Of a DNA stretch of 64,000 nt, positions 39,470 through 48,022 are shown one piece after another. The translations under genes and the position numbers were made by a program. Under the pieces are notes generated by a model. That model saw only the letters and a list, made by a program, of their open reading frames with translations. It was not told where the DNA came from and did no database searches. Origin of the DNA: Sphingomonas glacialis (GTDB taxonomy: Bacteria; Pseudomonadota; Alphaproteobacteria; Sphingomonadales; Sphingomonadaceae); NCBI RefSeq assembly GCF_014653575.1, contig NZ_BNAQ01000001.1, positions 1,054,001 to 1,118,000 on the forward strand, in the 5' to 3' direction. How positions within the stretch are numbered: the stretch's first letter is position 1; the number at the start of each line of letters is the position of its first letter.

Positions 39470-40534
39470 ATGACCACCACCGCCCACGCGTTCGCGGCGC
39501 CATCCGCCGACGCGCCCTTCGCGCCCTTCTCGTTCGAGCGGCGCGACCTGCTCGCCGACGACGTCGCGATCGACATCCTGTTCTGCGGGGTCTGCCATTC
39601 CGACCTCCACACCGCGCGCGGCGAGTGGGGCTCGGTCAATTATCCGTGCGTTCCCGGGCATGAGATCGTCGGCCGCGTCTCGGCCGTCGGCAGCGACGTC
39701 ACCAAGTTCGCGGTCGGCGATCTCGCCGGCGTCGGCTGCATGGTCGACAGCTGCGGCTATTGCCCGTCGTGCACCGACGGCGAAGAGCAATATTGCGAGA
39801 CCACGGGTTTCGTCGGCACCTACGACGCGCCGGACACGCGCTCGGGCGGCTACACCTTCGGCGGCTATTCCGACCATATCGTCGTGAAGCAGGATTTCGT
39901 GCTCAAGGTCGGGCATGACGAGGCCGATCTCGCGGCCGTCGCCCCGCTGCTGTGCGCTGGCATCACGACGTACTCGCCGCTGCATCACTGGAAGGTCGGT
40001 CCGGGCCAGAAGGTCGGCATCGTCGGTCTCGGCGGGCTCGGTCACATGGGCGTCAAGATCGCCAAGGCGATGGGCGCCGACGTCTATGTCTTCAGCACCT
40101 CGCCGAACAAGCGCGAGGATGCCAAGCGGCTGGGCGCGACCGACCTGATCGTGTCGAAGGACGAAGCCGCGATGGGCGAACATGCCAACAGCTTCGACTT
40201 CATCCTCAACACCGTTGCGGCAAGCCACGATCTCGACCCGTTCCTCAACCTGCTCAAGCGCGACGGCACGATGACGCTGGTCGGCGTCCCCGAGACGCCG
40301 CATCCCTCGCCGAGCATCGGCGCGATGGTGTTCAAGCGTCGCTCGATCGCGGGCTCGCTGATCGGCGGGATCCAGGAGACGCAGGAAATGCTCGATTTCT
40401 GCGTCAAGCACGGCCTGACCGCTGATATCGAGATGATCGATATCCAGAACATCGACACCGCCTATGACCGGATGATCAAGAGCGACGTGAAGTATCGCTT
40501 CGTCATCGACATGGAGTCGTTGAAGGCGGCGTAA
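39470..40534 (+). CDS. Zinc-dependent NAD(P) alcohol/aldehyde dehydrogenase (YahK/CAD type)
   Basis: A 354-residue medium-chain dehydrogenase. Catalytic zinc ligands are Cys42 (CGVCHSDLH), His64-Glu65 (VPGHEIVG) and a later cysteine in APLLCAG. The structural zinc lobe shows the four-cysteine pattern CGYCPSC...C. The nucleotide fold has GLGGLGHMGVK. Residues resemble the cinnamyl-alcohol-dehydrogenase branch, which reduces various aldehydes with NADPH. GAGGA precedes the ATG. The physiological substrate is not clear. Confidence 0.9.
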   Translation: MTTTAHAFAAPSADAPFAPFSFERRDLLADDVAIDILFCGVCHSDLHTARGEWGSVNYPCVPGHEIVGRVSAVGSDVTKFAVGDLAGVGCMVDSCGYCPSCTDGEEQYCETTGFVGTYDAPDTRSGGYTFGGYSDHIVVKQDFVLKVGHDEADLAAVAPLLCAGITTYSPLHHWKVGPGQKVGIVGLGGLGHMGVKIAKAMGADVYVFSTSPNKREDAKRLGATDLIVSKDEAAMGEHANSFDFILNTVAASHDLDPFLNLLKRDGTMTLVGVPETPHPSPSIGAMVFKRRSIAGSLIGGIQETQEMLDFCVKHGLTADIEMIDIQNIDTAYDRMIKSDVKYRFVIDMESLKAA

Positions 40535-40553
40535 CCCGGCCTGCTTCCCCCAC

Positions 40554-40641
40554 CCGTTCGCCCTGAGCTTGTCGAAGGGCAGCCCTCCCCTGGCCCGCGT
40601 TGCCTGTGGCGAGGGCCCTTCGACAGGCTTAGGGCGAACGG
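40554..40641. repeat. Inverted pair of GTTCGCCCTGAGC..TGTCGAAGGGC repeats
   Basis: The left arm (40554-40580) and right arm (40615-40641) are 27 bases each and complementary except for two positions, 34 bases apart. The core CTGAGC(C/T)TGTCGAAGGG is a widespread intergenic repeat in proteobacterial genomes, whose chance translation gives ALSLSKG-type peptides. A related single arm lies at 43386. Confidence 0.85.
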
Positions 40642-40689
40642 ATGGGTGTTGTTCACCTAATGCCTGAAACGCGTTAGAGGGGCCGTGCC

Positions 40690-41622
40690 ATGACTGCCCC
40701 CTCCCCCATCACCGTCGCCGCGCTCTACCGCTTCGCGCGCTTTCCCGATCCGGCGGCGCTCCGCCAGCCGCTGCTCGATCTCTGCGCCGCGAACGGCGTG
40801 CGCGGCACCCTGCTGCTGGCGAACGAAGGCATCAACGGCACGATCGCCGGCGCGGAAGCCGGCATCGCCGCGGTTGTCGCGCACATCTGCACCCTGCCCG
40901 ACTGCGCCGAGCTCACCCCCAAATACAGCCATGCGGAGACGATGCCGTTCCACCGCCTCAAGGTCCGCCTCAAGCGCGAGATCGTGACGATGGGCGAACC
41001 CGACATCGACCCGCTCGGCGGCGTCGGCACCTATGTCAAACCCGCCGACTGGAACGCGCTGATCGACTCGCCCGACACGGTCGTGATCGACACGCGCAAC
41101 GCGTATGAAGTGAAAGTCGGCACCTTCGCCGGCGCGATCGACCCGGACACCGCAAGCTTCAGCGATTTCCCCGCCTGGGCGCGCGCGCACCGCGCCGAGC
41201 TCGAGGGCAAGAAGATCGCGATGTTCTGCACCGGCGGCATCCGCTGCGAGAAATCGACCGCCTTCCTCAAGGCCGAGGGCTTCGACGAAGTGTATCACCT
41301 CGACGGCGGCATCCTGAAATATCTCGAGGAAGTGCCAGAGGCCGAGAGCCGCTGGCAGGGCGAATGCTTCGTCTTCGACGAGCGCGTCGCGGTCGGTCAT
41401 GGCCTCGCACCGGGAACGCACGCACTGTGCCGCGGCTGCCGGATGCCGGTCAGCCCTGAGGACCGCCTTTCGTCGCTCTATGAGGAGGGCGTCGCCTGCC
41501 CGGCCTGCGCCGAGACGATCGACGCAACCAAGCGCGCCTCAGCCGCCGAGCGCCACCGCCAGGTCAAGCTCGCCGAAGCCCGCGGCGCGGCGCATGTCGG
41601 GGCTTCGTTCGAGAAGCTCTAG
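40690..41622 (+). CDS. trhO: tRNA uridine(34) hydroxylase, rhodanese family
   Basis: A 310-residue protein of the TrhO (YceA/UPF0176) family that hydroxylates U34 of certain tRNAs on the way to 5-oxyacetyluridine derivatives. An N-terminal acylphosphatase-like domain holds LLLANEGINGTIAG; the rhodanese domain holds the active Cys180 in MFCTGGIRCEKS; the C-terminal part has a four-cysteine group (CRGCRMPV, CPAC). AGAGGGG precedes the ATG. Confidence 0.92.
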   Translation: MTAPSPITVAALYRFARFPDPAALRQPLLDLCAANGVRGTLLLANEGINGTIAGAEAGIAAVVAHICTLPDCAELTPKYSHAETMPFHRLKVRLKREIVTMGEPDIDPLGGVGTYVKPADWNALIDSPDTVVIDTRNAYEVKVGTFAGAIDPDTASFSDFPAWARAHRAELEGKKIAMFCTGGIRCEKSTAFLKAEGFDEVYHLDGGILKYLEEVPEAESRWQGECFVFDERVAVGHGLAPGTHALCRGCRMPVSPEDRLSSLYEEGVACPACAETIDATKRASAAERHRQVKLAEARGAAHVGASFEKL

Positions 41623-41636
41623 ACTCGCTAGGATGC

Positions 41637-41740
41637 GGTTCCCCGGCGAAGGCCGGGGCCCAGTTGCGGGCGGTCAACGCTGGCGTTGCGCGTGATGACG
41701 TTGGCCATCACGACTGGGCCCCGGCCTTCGCCGGGGAACC
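41637..41740. repeat. Perfect inverted repeat pair, CCCCGGCGAAGGCCGGGG family
   Basis: Two 28-base arms (41637-41664 and 41713-41740) are exact reverse complements separated by 48 bases, each containing the core CCCCGGCGAAGGCCGGGG, itself able to form a hairpin. They lie between the convergent trhO and proS genes and may terminate both. The same core occurs at 47558-47645. Confidence 0.9.
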
Positions 41741-41769
41741 GGATTTGACTCCTTCGCGACGCCGCAGCC

Positions 41770-43302
41770 TCAGTACGACCGCCCGATCAGCACCCGCTCG
41801 ACCGCAGGCTCGCCCGTGAAGACGCAAGTGCCGTCGATCGCGCCCTGCGCCATCGGCGCGTTGCGGATGGTGAGCTTGAGCTTCTTGAGCCGCTCGACGA
41901 CACCGTCGAGCGCTGCGCCGGTCGGCTTCGACCATTGCACTTCGAGCCAGCCCGGGTTCTTCACGCCCTCGGCGAAATGCGTCTCGAGCGCTGCGAAATC
42001 GGCACCCGGAACGATGCTCGCCTCGAGCCGCGCACGCGCCTCGCTGTGCAACCCGCCTTGTATGTTTTCCAGCATCGCAGATACTTCGTTTACATAATCG
42101 GCACGGCTAATAACGACGCTATTGAGTTTCCCGTCCTCGCGATAAAGTTCGTCTCGGCGGACCACGGAGACGTTGCCGCCTGCGACGTCGCGGCCGCCGA
42201 CTTCAATGATAACCGGCGCGCCCTTCTTGACCCAGCCCCAGCGCTTGGTCGCGGCCTTGCCGAACTTGAGGTCGAGCAGCGCGCGCACCGGTTCGCCGAG
42301 CGCCGATTGCTGCGCAAGCTCGGCCTGGAGCGCCTTGCAGTACTCGATAAGCGCCGCATCCTCAGGGCTTTCGCGGAGCATCGGCACGATCACCACCTGC
42401 CACGGCGCGATCCGCGGCGGCACGCGCAGACCGTCGTCATCGCCGTGGACCATGATCACGCCGCCGATCATCCGCGTCGACACGCCCCAGCTCGTCGTGT
42501 TGGCGAGCTCGAACACGCCTTCCGAATTCTGGAACTTGATGTCCTGCGCTTGCGCGAAATTGGTGCCGAGGAAGTGCGAAGTACCCGCCTGGAGCGCCTT
42601 GCCGTCCTGCATCATCGCCTCGATGCTGTAGGTCGACACCGCGCCGGGGAAGCGCTCATTCTCGGGCTTTTCGCCCGCAACCACCGGCAGCGCGAGGCAA
42701 TCCTCGGCGAACGAGCGATAGACTTCGAGCATCTTGAGCGTCTCTTCGCGCGCCTCTTCAGCCGTCGCGTGCGCGGTGTGTCCCTCCTGCCAAAGGAACT
42801 CGCTGGTGCGCAGGAACATCCGCGTGCGCATTTCCCAGCGCACCACATTGGCCCATTGGTTAATCAGCACCGGCAAGTCGCGCCACGACTGGACCCAGCG
42901 CGCGAACGCTGCGCCGATCACCGTCTCCGAGGTCGGGCGCACGACGAGCGGTTCCTCGAGCTTCGCGGTCGGGTCGGGCATCAACCCGCCCTTGCCGTCG
43001 CTCACCAGCCGGTGATGCGTGACGACCGCCATTTCCTTGGCGAAGCCCTCGACGTGATCGGCTTCCTTCTCGAAATAGGAGAGCGGGATGAACAGCGGGA
43101 AATAGCAATTCTCGTGACCGGTCGCCTTGATCCGGTCATCGAGCAAGCGCTGGATGCGCTCCCAGATGCCATAGCCCCACGGCCGGATGACCATGCAGCC
43201 GCGTACGCCCGATTCCTCGGCGAGATCGGCCTCCGCGATGACGGACTGGTACCAGGCCGAAAAATCGGCCTCGCGGGTGACGGGGAGTGCGTGCTTGATC
43301 AT
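41770..43302 (-). CDS. proS: Prolyl-tRNA synthetase, archaeal/eukaryotic-like type
   Basis: A 510-residue class II synthetase charging tRNA-Pro. Motif 2/3 regions include PLVVRPTSETVIGAAFARWVQSWRDLP and the anticodon domain QVVIVPMLRESPED. The C-terminal extension ending in LIGRSY with a terminal tyrosine, and the absence of the bacterial editing insertion, mark the type found in archaea, eukaryotes and some bacteria. The ATG at 43302 begins the conserved sequence (ITREADFS-like VTREADFSAWYQ). Confidence 0.92.
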   Translation of the reverse strand: MIKHALPVTREADFSAWYQSVIAEADLAEESGVRGCMVIRPWGYGIWERIQRLLDDRIKATGHENCYFPLFIPLSYFEKEADHVEGFAKEMAVVTHHRLVSDGKGGLMPDPTAKLEEPLVVRPTSETVIGAAFARWVQSWRDLPVLINQWANVVRWEMRTRMFLRTSEFLWQEGHTAHATAEEAREETLKMLEVYRSFAEDCLALPVVAGEKPENERFPGAVSTYSIEAMMQDGKALQAGTSHFLGTNFAQAQDIKFQNSEGVFELANTTSWGVSTRMIGGVIMVHGDDDGLRVPPRIAPWQVVIVPMLRESPEDAALIEYCKALQAELAQQSALGEPVRALLDLKFGKAATKRWGWVKKGAPVIIEVGGRDVAGGNVSVVRRDELYREDGKLNSVVISRADYVNEVSAMLENIQGGLHSEARARLEASIVPGADFAALETHFAEGVKNPGWLEVQWSKPTGAALDGVVERLKKLKLTIRNAPMAQGAIDGTCVFTGEPAVERVLIGRSY

Positions 43303-43385
43303 GCTGGCGCGGATAGCGCGGAGAAGCGGCGGCGTCACCCCCGGGCGCGCGGGGCGATGGCGACATCGAGCGGCTTGCCCCACCT

Positions 43386-43413
43386 CCGTTCGGGCTGAGC
43401 CTGTCGAAGCCCT
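43386..43413. repeat. Single arm of the CTGAGCCTGTCGAAG repeat
   Basis: CCGTTCGGGCTGAGCCTGTC and the following GAAGCCCT resemble the arms at 40554-40641. The rest of the 186-base spacer 43303-43488 holds GC-rich inverted sequence but no recognised gene. Confidence 0.7.
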
Positions 43414-43488
43414 GCCCTCCCCGCGCGAGCGCGCGGGAGTCGAGCGCAGGCTTTCCGCACGCTCGGGGCGACCGGACGGGCGCCTTAG

Positions 43489-44112
43489 CTAACCAACGCG
43501 CCGAAACACCAGCAGCAGATTGTTCGCGGGCATCGCTATCGTCTGCTCGAGCACGAACCCCGCAGCGGCCTCGCGTACCGCATCGACCGAGCGAATCCCC
43601 CACCGCGGATCACGCGCGCGGAGCGACTCGTCGAACGCCAGATTGCTCTCCGCCGTCGGCACGTCATACTGGAGAAACGGGCCATACAGGATCAGCGGCG
43701 CTCCTGCCGGAAGCAGCCGTGCCGCGCCCGCCATCAGCCCGAGCGTCGCTTCCCACGGGCTGATATGCACCATGTTGATGCACAGCACCGCATCGGCGCC
43801 ATCGACCGGCCAGATAGCGGCAGCCGCATCGATCTCGAGCGGCGGAAGGACGTTCTCGATCCCCTCGCACCACGCCGCGATCGACACGCGCGCATCCGCA
43901 TCCGGATCGCTCGGCTGCCAGTCGAGCGCGGGAAACTCCCCCGCAAAATAGGCGGCATGCTCGCCCGATCCGCTGGCAACCTCGAGTACGCTCCCCGACA
44001 ACGGCAACACGCCGCGCAGCGTGTCCGCAATCGTCATCCGGTTGCGCAAGGTTGCCGGCGCATGGCGCCGCGCTTCGACGCCCGCCTCGGCCGGGATCCA
44101 CGGCTCGCTCAA
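43489..44112 (-). CDS. DUF938 class I SAM methyltransferase-like protein
   Basis: A 207-residue protein of the DUF938 family. The family N-terminus RRHAPATLRNR is at residues 16-26 and the SAM motif VLEVASGSGEHAAYFA follows, with INMVHISPWEATLGLM and YGPFLQYDVPTAESN later. To include the conserved N-terminus the start must be TTG at 44112, which overlaps the preceding stop codon (TTGA). The substrate is unknown. It is the last gene in line after the glycine-cleavage genes. Confidence 0.82.
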   Translation of the reverse strand: MSEPWIPAEAGVEARRHAPATLRNRMTIADTLRGVLPLSGSVLEVASGSGEHAAYFAGEFPALDWQPSDPDADARVSIAAWCEGIENVLPPLEIDAAAAIWPVDGADAVLCINMVHISPWEATLGLMAGAARLLPAGAPLILYGPFLQYDVPTAESNLAFDESLRARDPRWGIRSVDAVREAAAGFVLEQTIAMPANNLLLVFRRVG

Positions 44113-44612
44113 GCGGGGGCGCCTTCGAGCAGGCGTTTGGCGCGCAGGTACATCTCCAGCCGCTGCACCGCGAAGATGCCGAGCGACAGCGCCGCCAGCC
44201 CGTCGACCAGCACGCTGACGTCGAAATGGAGCGCGCTGCCCTCGGCCTGCGCGACGGTCTTGACCGCGATCAGCACGACGATGATCGCCAGCGCCCAGAT
44301 CGAGCCCTTCTGCATCAGCAGCCCGGTTGCTGGATCGAGATGGATCCGCATCGTCTTGCCGCGCTGCCAGCCGATCGCCCCGCCGACCACCAGACCGAGC
44401 GCCGAGACGGCCCAACCGAGCGCGCTCGGCGGGAAGCGGACGAACAGATAGGCCACGACCAGCGCATAGACCGCCGGCACGATCCATAATTGCTCGATCT
44501 TGAGCGGCCGCACGCGCATCAGGCTCCGTCCGCGGATCGCAAAGACGATGACGAAGACCACGGCCATGATGGCATATTGCTGCCAGCTGGCCTGAACCTG
44601 ATGCATCTGCAT
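44109..44612 (-). CDS. CcdC-like membrane protein (DUF1453)
   Basis: A 167-residue protein with four or five hydrophobic segments (roughly 12-26, 42-58, 63-80, 104-122, 130-147). RGRSLMRVRPLKIEQLWIVPAVY and the GKTMRIHLDPATGLLMQKGS segment resemble CcdC/DUF1453 proteins. GGGGGGAA gives a good ribosome-binding site 12 bases after the gcvPB stop. The function is unknown, and its overlap with the DUF938 gene implies joint expression with it. Confidence 0.6.
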   Translation of the reverse strand: MQMHQVQASWQQYAIMAVVFVIVFAIRGRSLMRVRPLKIEQLWIVPAVYALVVAYLFVRFPPSALGWAVSALGLVVGGAIGWQRGKTMRIHLDPATGLLMQKGSIWALAIIVVLIAVKTVAQAEGSALHFDVSVLVDGLAALSLGIFAVQRLEMYLRAKRLLEGAPA

Positions 44613-44624
44613 ATATTCCCCCCG

Positions 44625-46193
44625 TTATTCCGCGGCTTGCGCGAGTCCCGGGTCCTTCCATACCAGTATCGGCTTGCGCGCCGCCAGCGTTTCGTCGAGC
44701 CGGCTGCGCGGCGCGAAATGCGGCGCGGACTTGAGGCTGACGTCACCCGCCTTCGCCCGCTCGGCGACCGAGCGGAGCGCCACGATGAACTGGTCGAGCG
44801 CGGCCTTCGATTCGGTCTCGGTCGGCTCGATCAGCATCGCGCCGTGGACGACGAGCGGGAAATACATCGTCATCGGGTGGAAGCCCTCGTCGATCAGCCC
44901 TTTGGCGACGTCTATCGTCGAGAAGCCGTCGGCAAGGCCATTATCCGAGAACAAGGCCTCGTGCATGCACGGCCCCGCACCACCGAACGGCGCCTCGAGC
45001 GTCTCGTCGAGGCTGCGCAGGATATAGTTCGCGTTGAGCACCGCATCTTCCGACACCTGCCGCAGCCCATCGGCACCGTGGCTGAGGATGTAGGTCAGCG
45101 CGCGCGTGAACATCCCCATCTGCCCATGGAACGCGACCATCCGGCCGAATGCGCCGGCATGATGCTCGCCCGCAGTTTCCTCCTCGACGAGGTGGAAGCC
45201 ATCGTCGGTCTTCTCGACGAACGGCAGCGGCGCGAAGGGGCTGAGCGCCTTCGAGAACACCACCGGCCCCGAGCCGGGCCCGCCGCCGCCATGCGGAGTC
45301 GAGAAGGTCTTGTGCAGGTTGATGTGCATCGCATCGATGCCGAGATCGCCCGGACGCACGCGCCCGACGATCGCATTGAAGTTGGCGCCGTCGCAATAGA
45401 CCAGACCGCCCGCCGCATGCACCGCGTCCGAGATCACGCGCATGTCGCGCTCGAACAGGCCGCAAGTGTTGGGGTTGGTAATCATCACGCCCGCCACGTC
45501 GGGGCCGAGTCGCGCGATCAGCTTCTCGGTATCGACGCGGCCGTCGGCGGTCGCGGGGATGTCCTCGACGCTATAGCCCGCGAACGCCGCGGTCGCCGGG
45601 TTGGTGCCGTGCGCGCTCTCGGGGACGAGGATGATCTTGCGATGCCCCTCCCCGCGCGCCTCGAGCGCGGCGCGGATCGCGAGCACGCCGCACAATTCGC
45701 CATGCGCGCCCGCCTTGGGGCTCATCGCGACCGAGTCCATGCCGGTGAGCGTGACGAGCCAGTGCGCGAGCTGCTGGATCACCTCGAGCGCGCCCTGCAC
45801 GCTCTGCACCGGCGCGAGCGGGTGGATGTCGGCGAAACCAGGGAGCCGCGCCATCTTCTCGTTGAGGCGCGGATTGTGCTTCATCGTGCACGAGCCGAGC
45901 GGGAAGAAGCCGAGGTCGATCCCGTAATTCTGGCGCGACAGGCGCGTGTAGTGGCGGACGGTCTCGGGCTCGGACAAACCAGGAAGGCCGATCGGCGCGG
46001 TACGGGCGAGGTCGCCCAGCCGCGAGGTGGCGGCGATGGGTTCGACAAGGTCGACGCCTGTGGTCGTCGTATCGCCGATCTCGAAGATCAGCGCTTCCTC
46101 CAGCATCAGCGCCTTGTTGCCGGTGGTCGTGGGCGCAGCCTTACCGCCCGAGATCGGCGCTTCGGGGCGCCATCCGCTTGCGTTGATGCTCAT
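44625..46193 (-). CDS. gcvPB: Glycine dehydrogenase (decarboxylating) subunit 2
   Basis: A 522-residue PLP subunit of the glycine cleavage P-protein. The PLP lysine is in HINLHKTFSTPHGGGGPGSG. LGSCTMKHNPRLNEKMARLPGF and ESAHGTNPATAAFAGY are diagnostic. It forms an active dimer of dimers with GcvPA. Its ATG overlaps the gcvPA stop codon (ATGA), ensuring balanced synthesis. Confidence 0.97.
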   Translation of the reverse strand: MSINASGWRPEAPISGGKAAPTTTGNKALMLEEALIFEIGDTTTTGVDLVEPIAATSRLGDLARTAPIGLPGLSEPETVRHYTRLSRQNYGIDLGFFPLGSCTMKHNPRLNEKMARLPGFADIHPLAPVQSVQGALEVIQQLAHWLVTLTGMDSVAMSPKAGAHGELCGVLAIRAALEARGEGHRKIILVPESAHGTNPATAAFAGYSVEDIPATADGRVDTEKLIARLGPDVAGVMITNPNTCGLFERDMRVISDAVHAAGGLVYCDGANFNAIVGRVRPGDLGIDAMHINLHKTFSTPHGGGGPGSGPVVFSKALSPFAPLPFVEKTDDGFHLVEEETAGEHHAGAFGRMVAFHGQMGMFTRALTYILSHGADGLRQVSEDAVLNANYILRSLDETLEAPFGGAGPCMHEALFSDNGLADGFSTIDVAKGLIDEGFHPMTMYFPLVVHGAMLIEPTETESKAALDQFIVALRSVAERAKAGDVSLKSAPHFAPRSRLDETLAARKPILVWKDPGLAQAAE

Positions 46194-47548
46194 GCCAGTA
46201 CCTCCTGAAGCGCAGCGGCAAGGATTTCGACGTCCTCCGCGGTGGTCGTCTCGGTAACGGCGACGACGAGACCGTTCGCCAGCGAATCCTCGCCCGGATA
46301 GAGCCGCCCGAGCGACACGCCCGCAAGGATCCCGCGATCGGCGAGCGTGCGCACGATCGGGCGTGCTTCCTTGGACAGTTTCAGCGTGAATTCGTTGAAG
46401 AAGTGCGTCGTCACCAGCTCGACGCCCGGCACTTGCGACAGCCGCTCGGCCGCCGCCACAGCGCCCGCATGGTTGATCGCCGCGAGCTGGCGCAGGCCTG
46501 CCTCGCCGAGCAAGGTCATGTGGATCGAGAACGCCAGCGCGCACAGCCCGCTATTGGTGCAAATGTTCGACGTCGCCTTCTCGCGGCGGATATGCTGCTC
46601 GCGCGTGCTGAGTGTCAGCACGAAGCCGCGGCGCCCGTCGGCATCGAGCGTCTCGCCGCACAGCCGGCCCGGCATCTGGCGCACGTACTTTTCCTTGCAG
46701 CCGAACAGGCCAACGTAAGGCCCACCGAACTGCAGGCCGACGCCGAGCGACTGCCCCTCGCCCACCACGATATCGGCATCCATCTCACCCGGGGCCTTGA
46801 TCGCGCCCAAAGCGACCGGCTCGGTCACGACGGCGATCAGCAGTGCCTTGTTGGCATGGCACGCATCGGCGAGCGGCTTCAGATCGGCGATGCGGCCGAG
46901 AATGTCGGGATATTGCACCACGACGCACGACGTATCGGTGTCGATCGCCGCGATCAGCGCATCGATATCGGTGTCCGCCCCGAGCGTCGGCGCCGAAGTC
47001 TCAAGCGCATCGCCGGTGAACTTGGCCATCGTCTTGGCGACCGAGACATAATGCGGGTGGAGCCCCGACGAGAGCAGCGCCTTGCCGCGCTTGGTGATGC
47101 GCCGCGCCATGCCGATCGCCTCCCAGCAGGCGGTAGAGCCGTCGTACATCGAGGCGTTGGCGACATCGGTGCCAAGCAGCCGCGCGACCTGCGTCTGGAA
47201 CTCGAACAGCATCTGCAGCGTGCCCTGCGCGATCTCGGGCTGGTACGGCGTGTAGGCGGTGAGGAACTCGCCGCGCTGGATCAGGTGATCGACCGAAGCG
47301 GGCACATGATGCTTGTACGCGCCGCAGCCGAGGAAGAAGGGCACCTCCCCCGCGGTGAGGTTTTTCCGCGACAGCGCGGTCATGTGGCGTTCGACCGCCA
47401 TCTCGCTCGCATGCATCGGCAGGCCGGGGATCGGGCCCTCGAGGCGAGCGGCTTCGGGCACGTCGACGAACAGATCGTCGATCGTCGCGACGCCGATCAC
47501 GCCGAGCATCGCGTCGCGATCGATTTGGGTCAGGGGCAGGTAGCGCAT
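46190..47548 (-). CDS. gcvPA: Glycine dehydrogenase (decarboxylating) subunit 1
   Basis: A 452-residue subunit of the P-protein. MRYLPLTQIDRDAML opens it; FLGCGAYKHHVPASVDHL, TAYTPYQPEIAQGTLQ and SMYDGSTACWEAIGMA are hallmarks. Together with GcvPB it decarboxylates glycine and loads the aminomethyl group on GcvH lipoate. GGGA precedes the ATG at 47548. A repeat pair of about 90 bases lies between it and gcvH. Confidence 0.97.
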   Translation of the reverse strand: MRYLPLTQIDRDAMLGVIGVATIDDLFVDVPEAARLEGPIPGLPMHASEMAVERHMTALSRKNLTAGEVPFFLGCGAYKHHVPASVDHLIQRGEFLTAYTPYQPEIAQGTLQMLFEFQTQVARLLGTDVANASMYDGSTACWEAIGMARRITKRGKALLSSGLHPHYVSVAKTMAKFTGDALETSAPTLGADTDIDALIAAIDTDTSCVVVQYPDILGRIADLKPLADACHANKALLIAVVTEPVALGAIKAPGEMDADIVVGEGQSLGVGLQFGGPYVGLFGCKEKYVRQMPGRLCGETLDADGRRGFVLTLSTREQHIRREKATSNICTNSGLCALAFSIHMTLLGEAGLRQLAAINHAGAVAAAERLSQVPGVELVTTHFFNEFTLKLSKEARPIVRTLADRGILAGVSLGRLYPGEDSLANGLVVAVTETTTAEDVEILAAALQEVLA

Positions 47549-47557
47549 CAGAATTCC

Positions 47558-47645
47558 CGTCGCCCCGGCGAAGGCCGGGGCCGCTAGGTTTGGATTACGC
47601 GCCGGGCAAGACAACCCAGCGGCCCCGGCCTTCGCCGGGGCGACG
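47558..47645. repeat. Perfect inverted repeat pair within the gcv operon
   Basis: Two 28-base arms (47558-47585 and 47618-47645) are exact reverse complements 32 bases apart and carry the core CCCCGGCGAAGGCCGGGG also present at 41637-41740. The pair occupies almost the whole gcvH-gcvPA spacer, beginning four bases after the gcvH stop in transcription order. Confidence 0.9.
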
Positions 47646-47649
47646 CATC

Positions 47650-48021
47650 TTAAAGCTTCTCGACGAACGCCGCGTAGGCGATCTCGTCCATCAAGCCGCT
47701 CAGCTCGTCCGGATCGGACAGCGTCAGCTTGAAGAACCAGCCGTCGCTCTCGGGCTCCTCGTTGACGAGGCCCGGCGTCTCGGTGAGCGCAGGATTGCCC
47801 TCGATCACGGTGCCCGACACCGGCGAATAGACGTCAGATGCGGCCTTGACCGATTCGACCACGGCGGCTTCGTCGCCCTTGGTCAGTGCCTTGCCCTCTT
47901 CGGGAACGTCGACGAACACGATGTCGCCGAGCTGGCTCTGCGCATATTCGGAGATACCGACGGTGCCGACATCGCCGTCGACATCGACCCATTCATGGTC
48001 TTCGGTGAAATAACGGCTCAT
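47650..48021 (-). CDS. gcvH: Glycine cleavage system H protein
   Basis: A 123-residue lipoyl carrier. The lipoylated lysine is in [17 protein letters not shown] (near residue 61). [12 protein letters not shown] opens it and [13 protein letters not shown] is conserved. GGAGG lies before the ATG at 48021, which is one base after the gcvT stop. Confidence 0.97.
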   Translation of the reverse strand: MSRYFTEDHEWVDVDGDVGTVGISEYAQSQLGDIVFVDVPEEGKALTKGDEAAVVESVKAASDVYSPVSGTVIEGNPALTETPGLVNEEPESDGWFFKLTLSDPDELSGLMDEIAYAAFVEKL

Positions 48022-48022
48022 A

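Noticed and set aside
40462..40656. A 64-residue minus-strand frame containing ALSLSKG
   Set aside because: It is the chance translation of the inverted CTGAGC..TGTCGAAGGG repeats and not a gene.
41637..41740. Insertion sequence remnant with terminal inverted repeats
   Set aside because: Only 48 bases lie between the arms and no transposase fragment is present; a palindromic repeat pair fits better.
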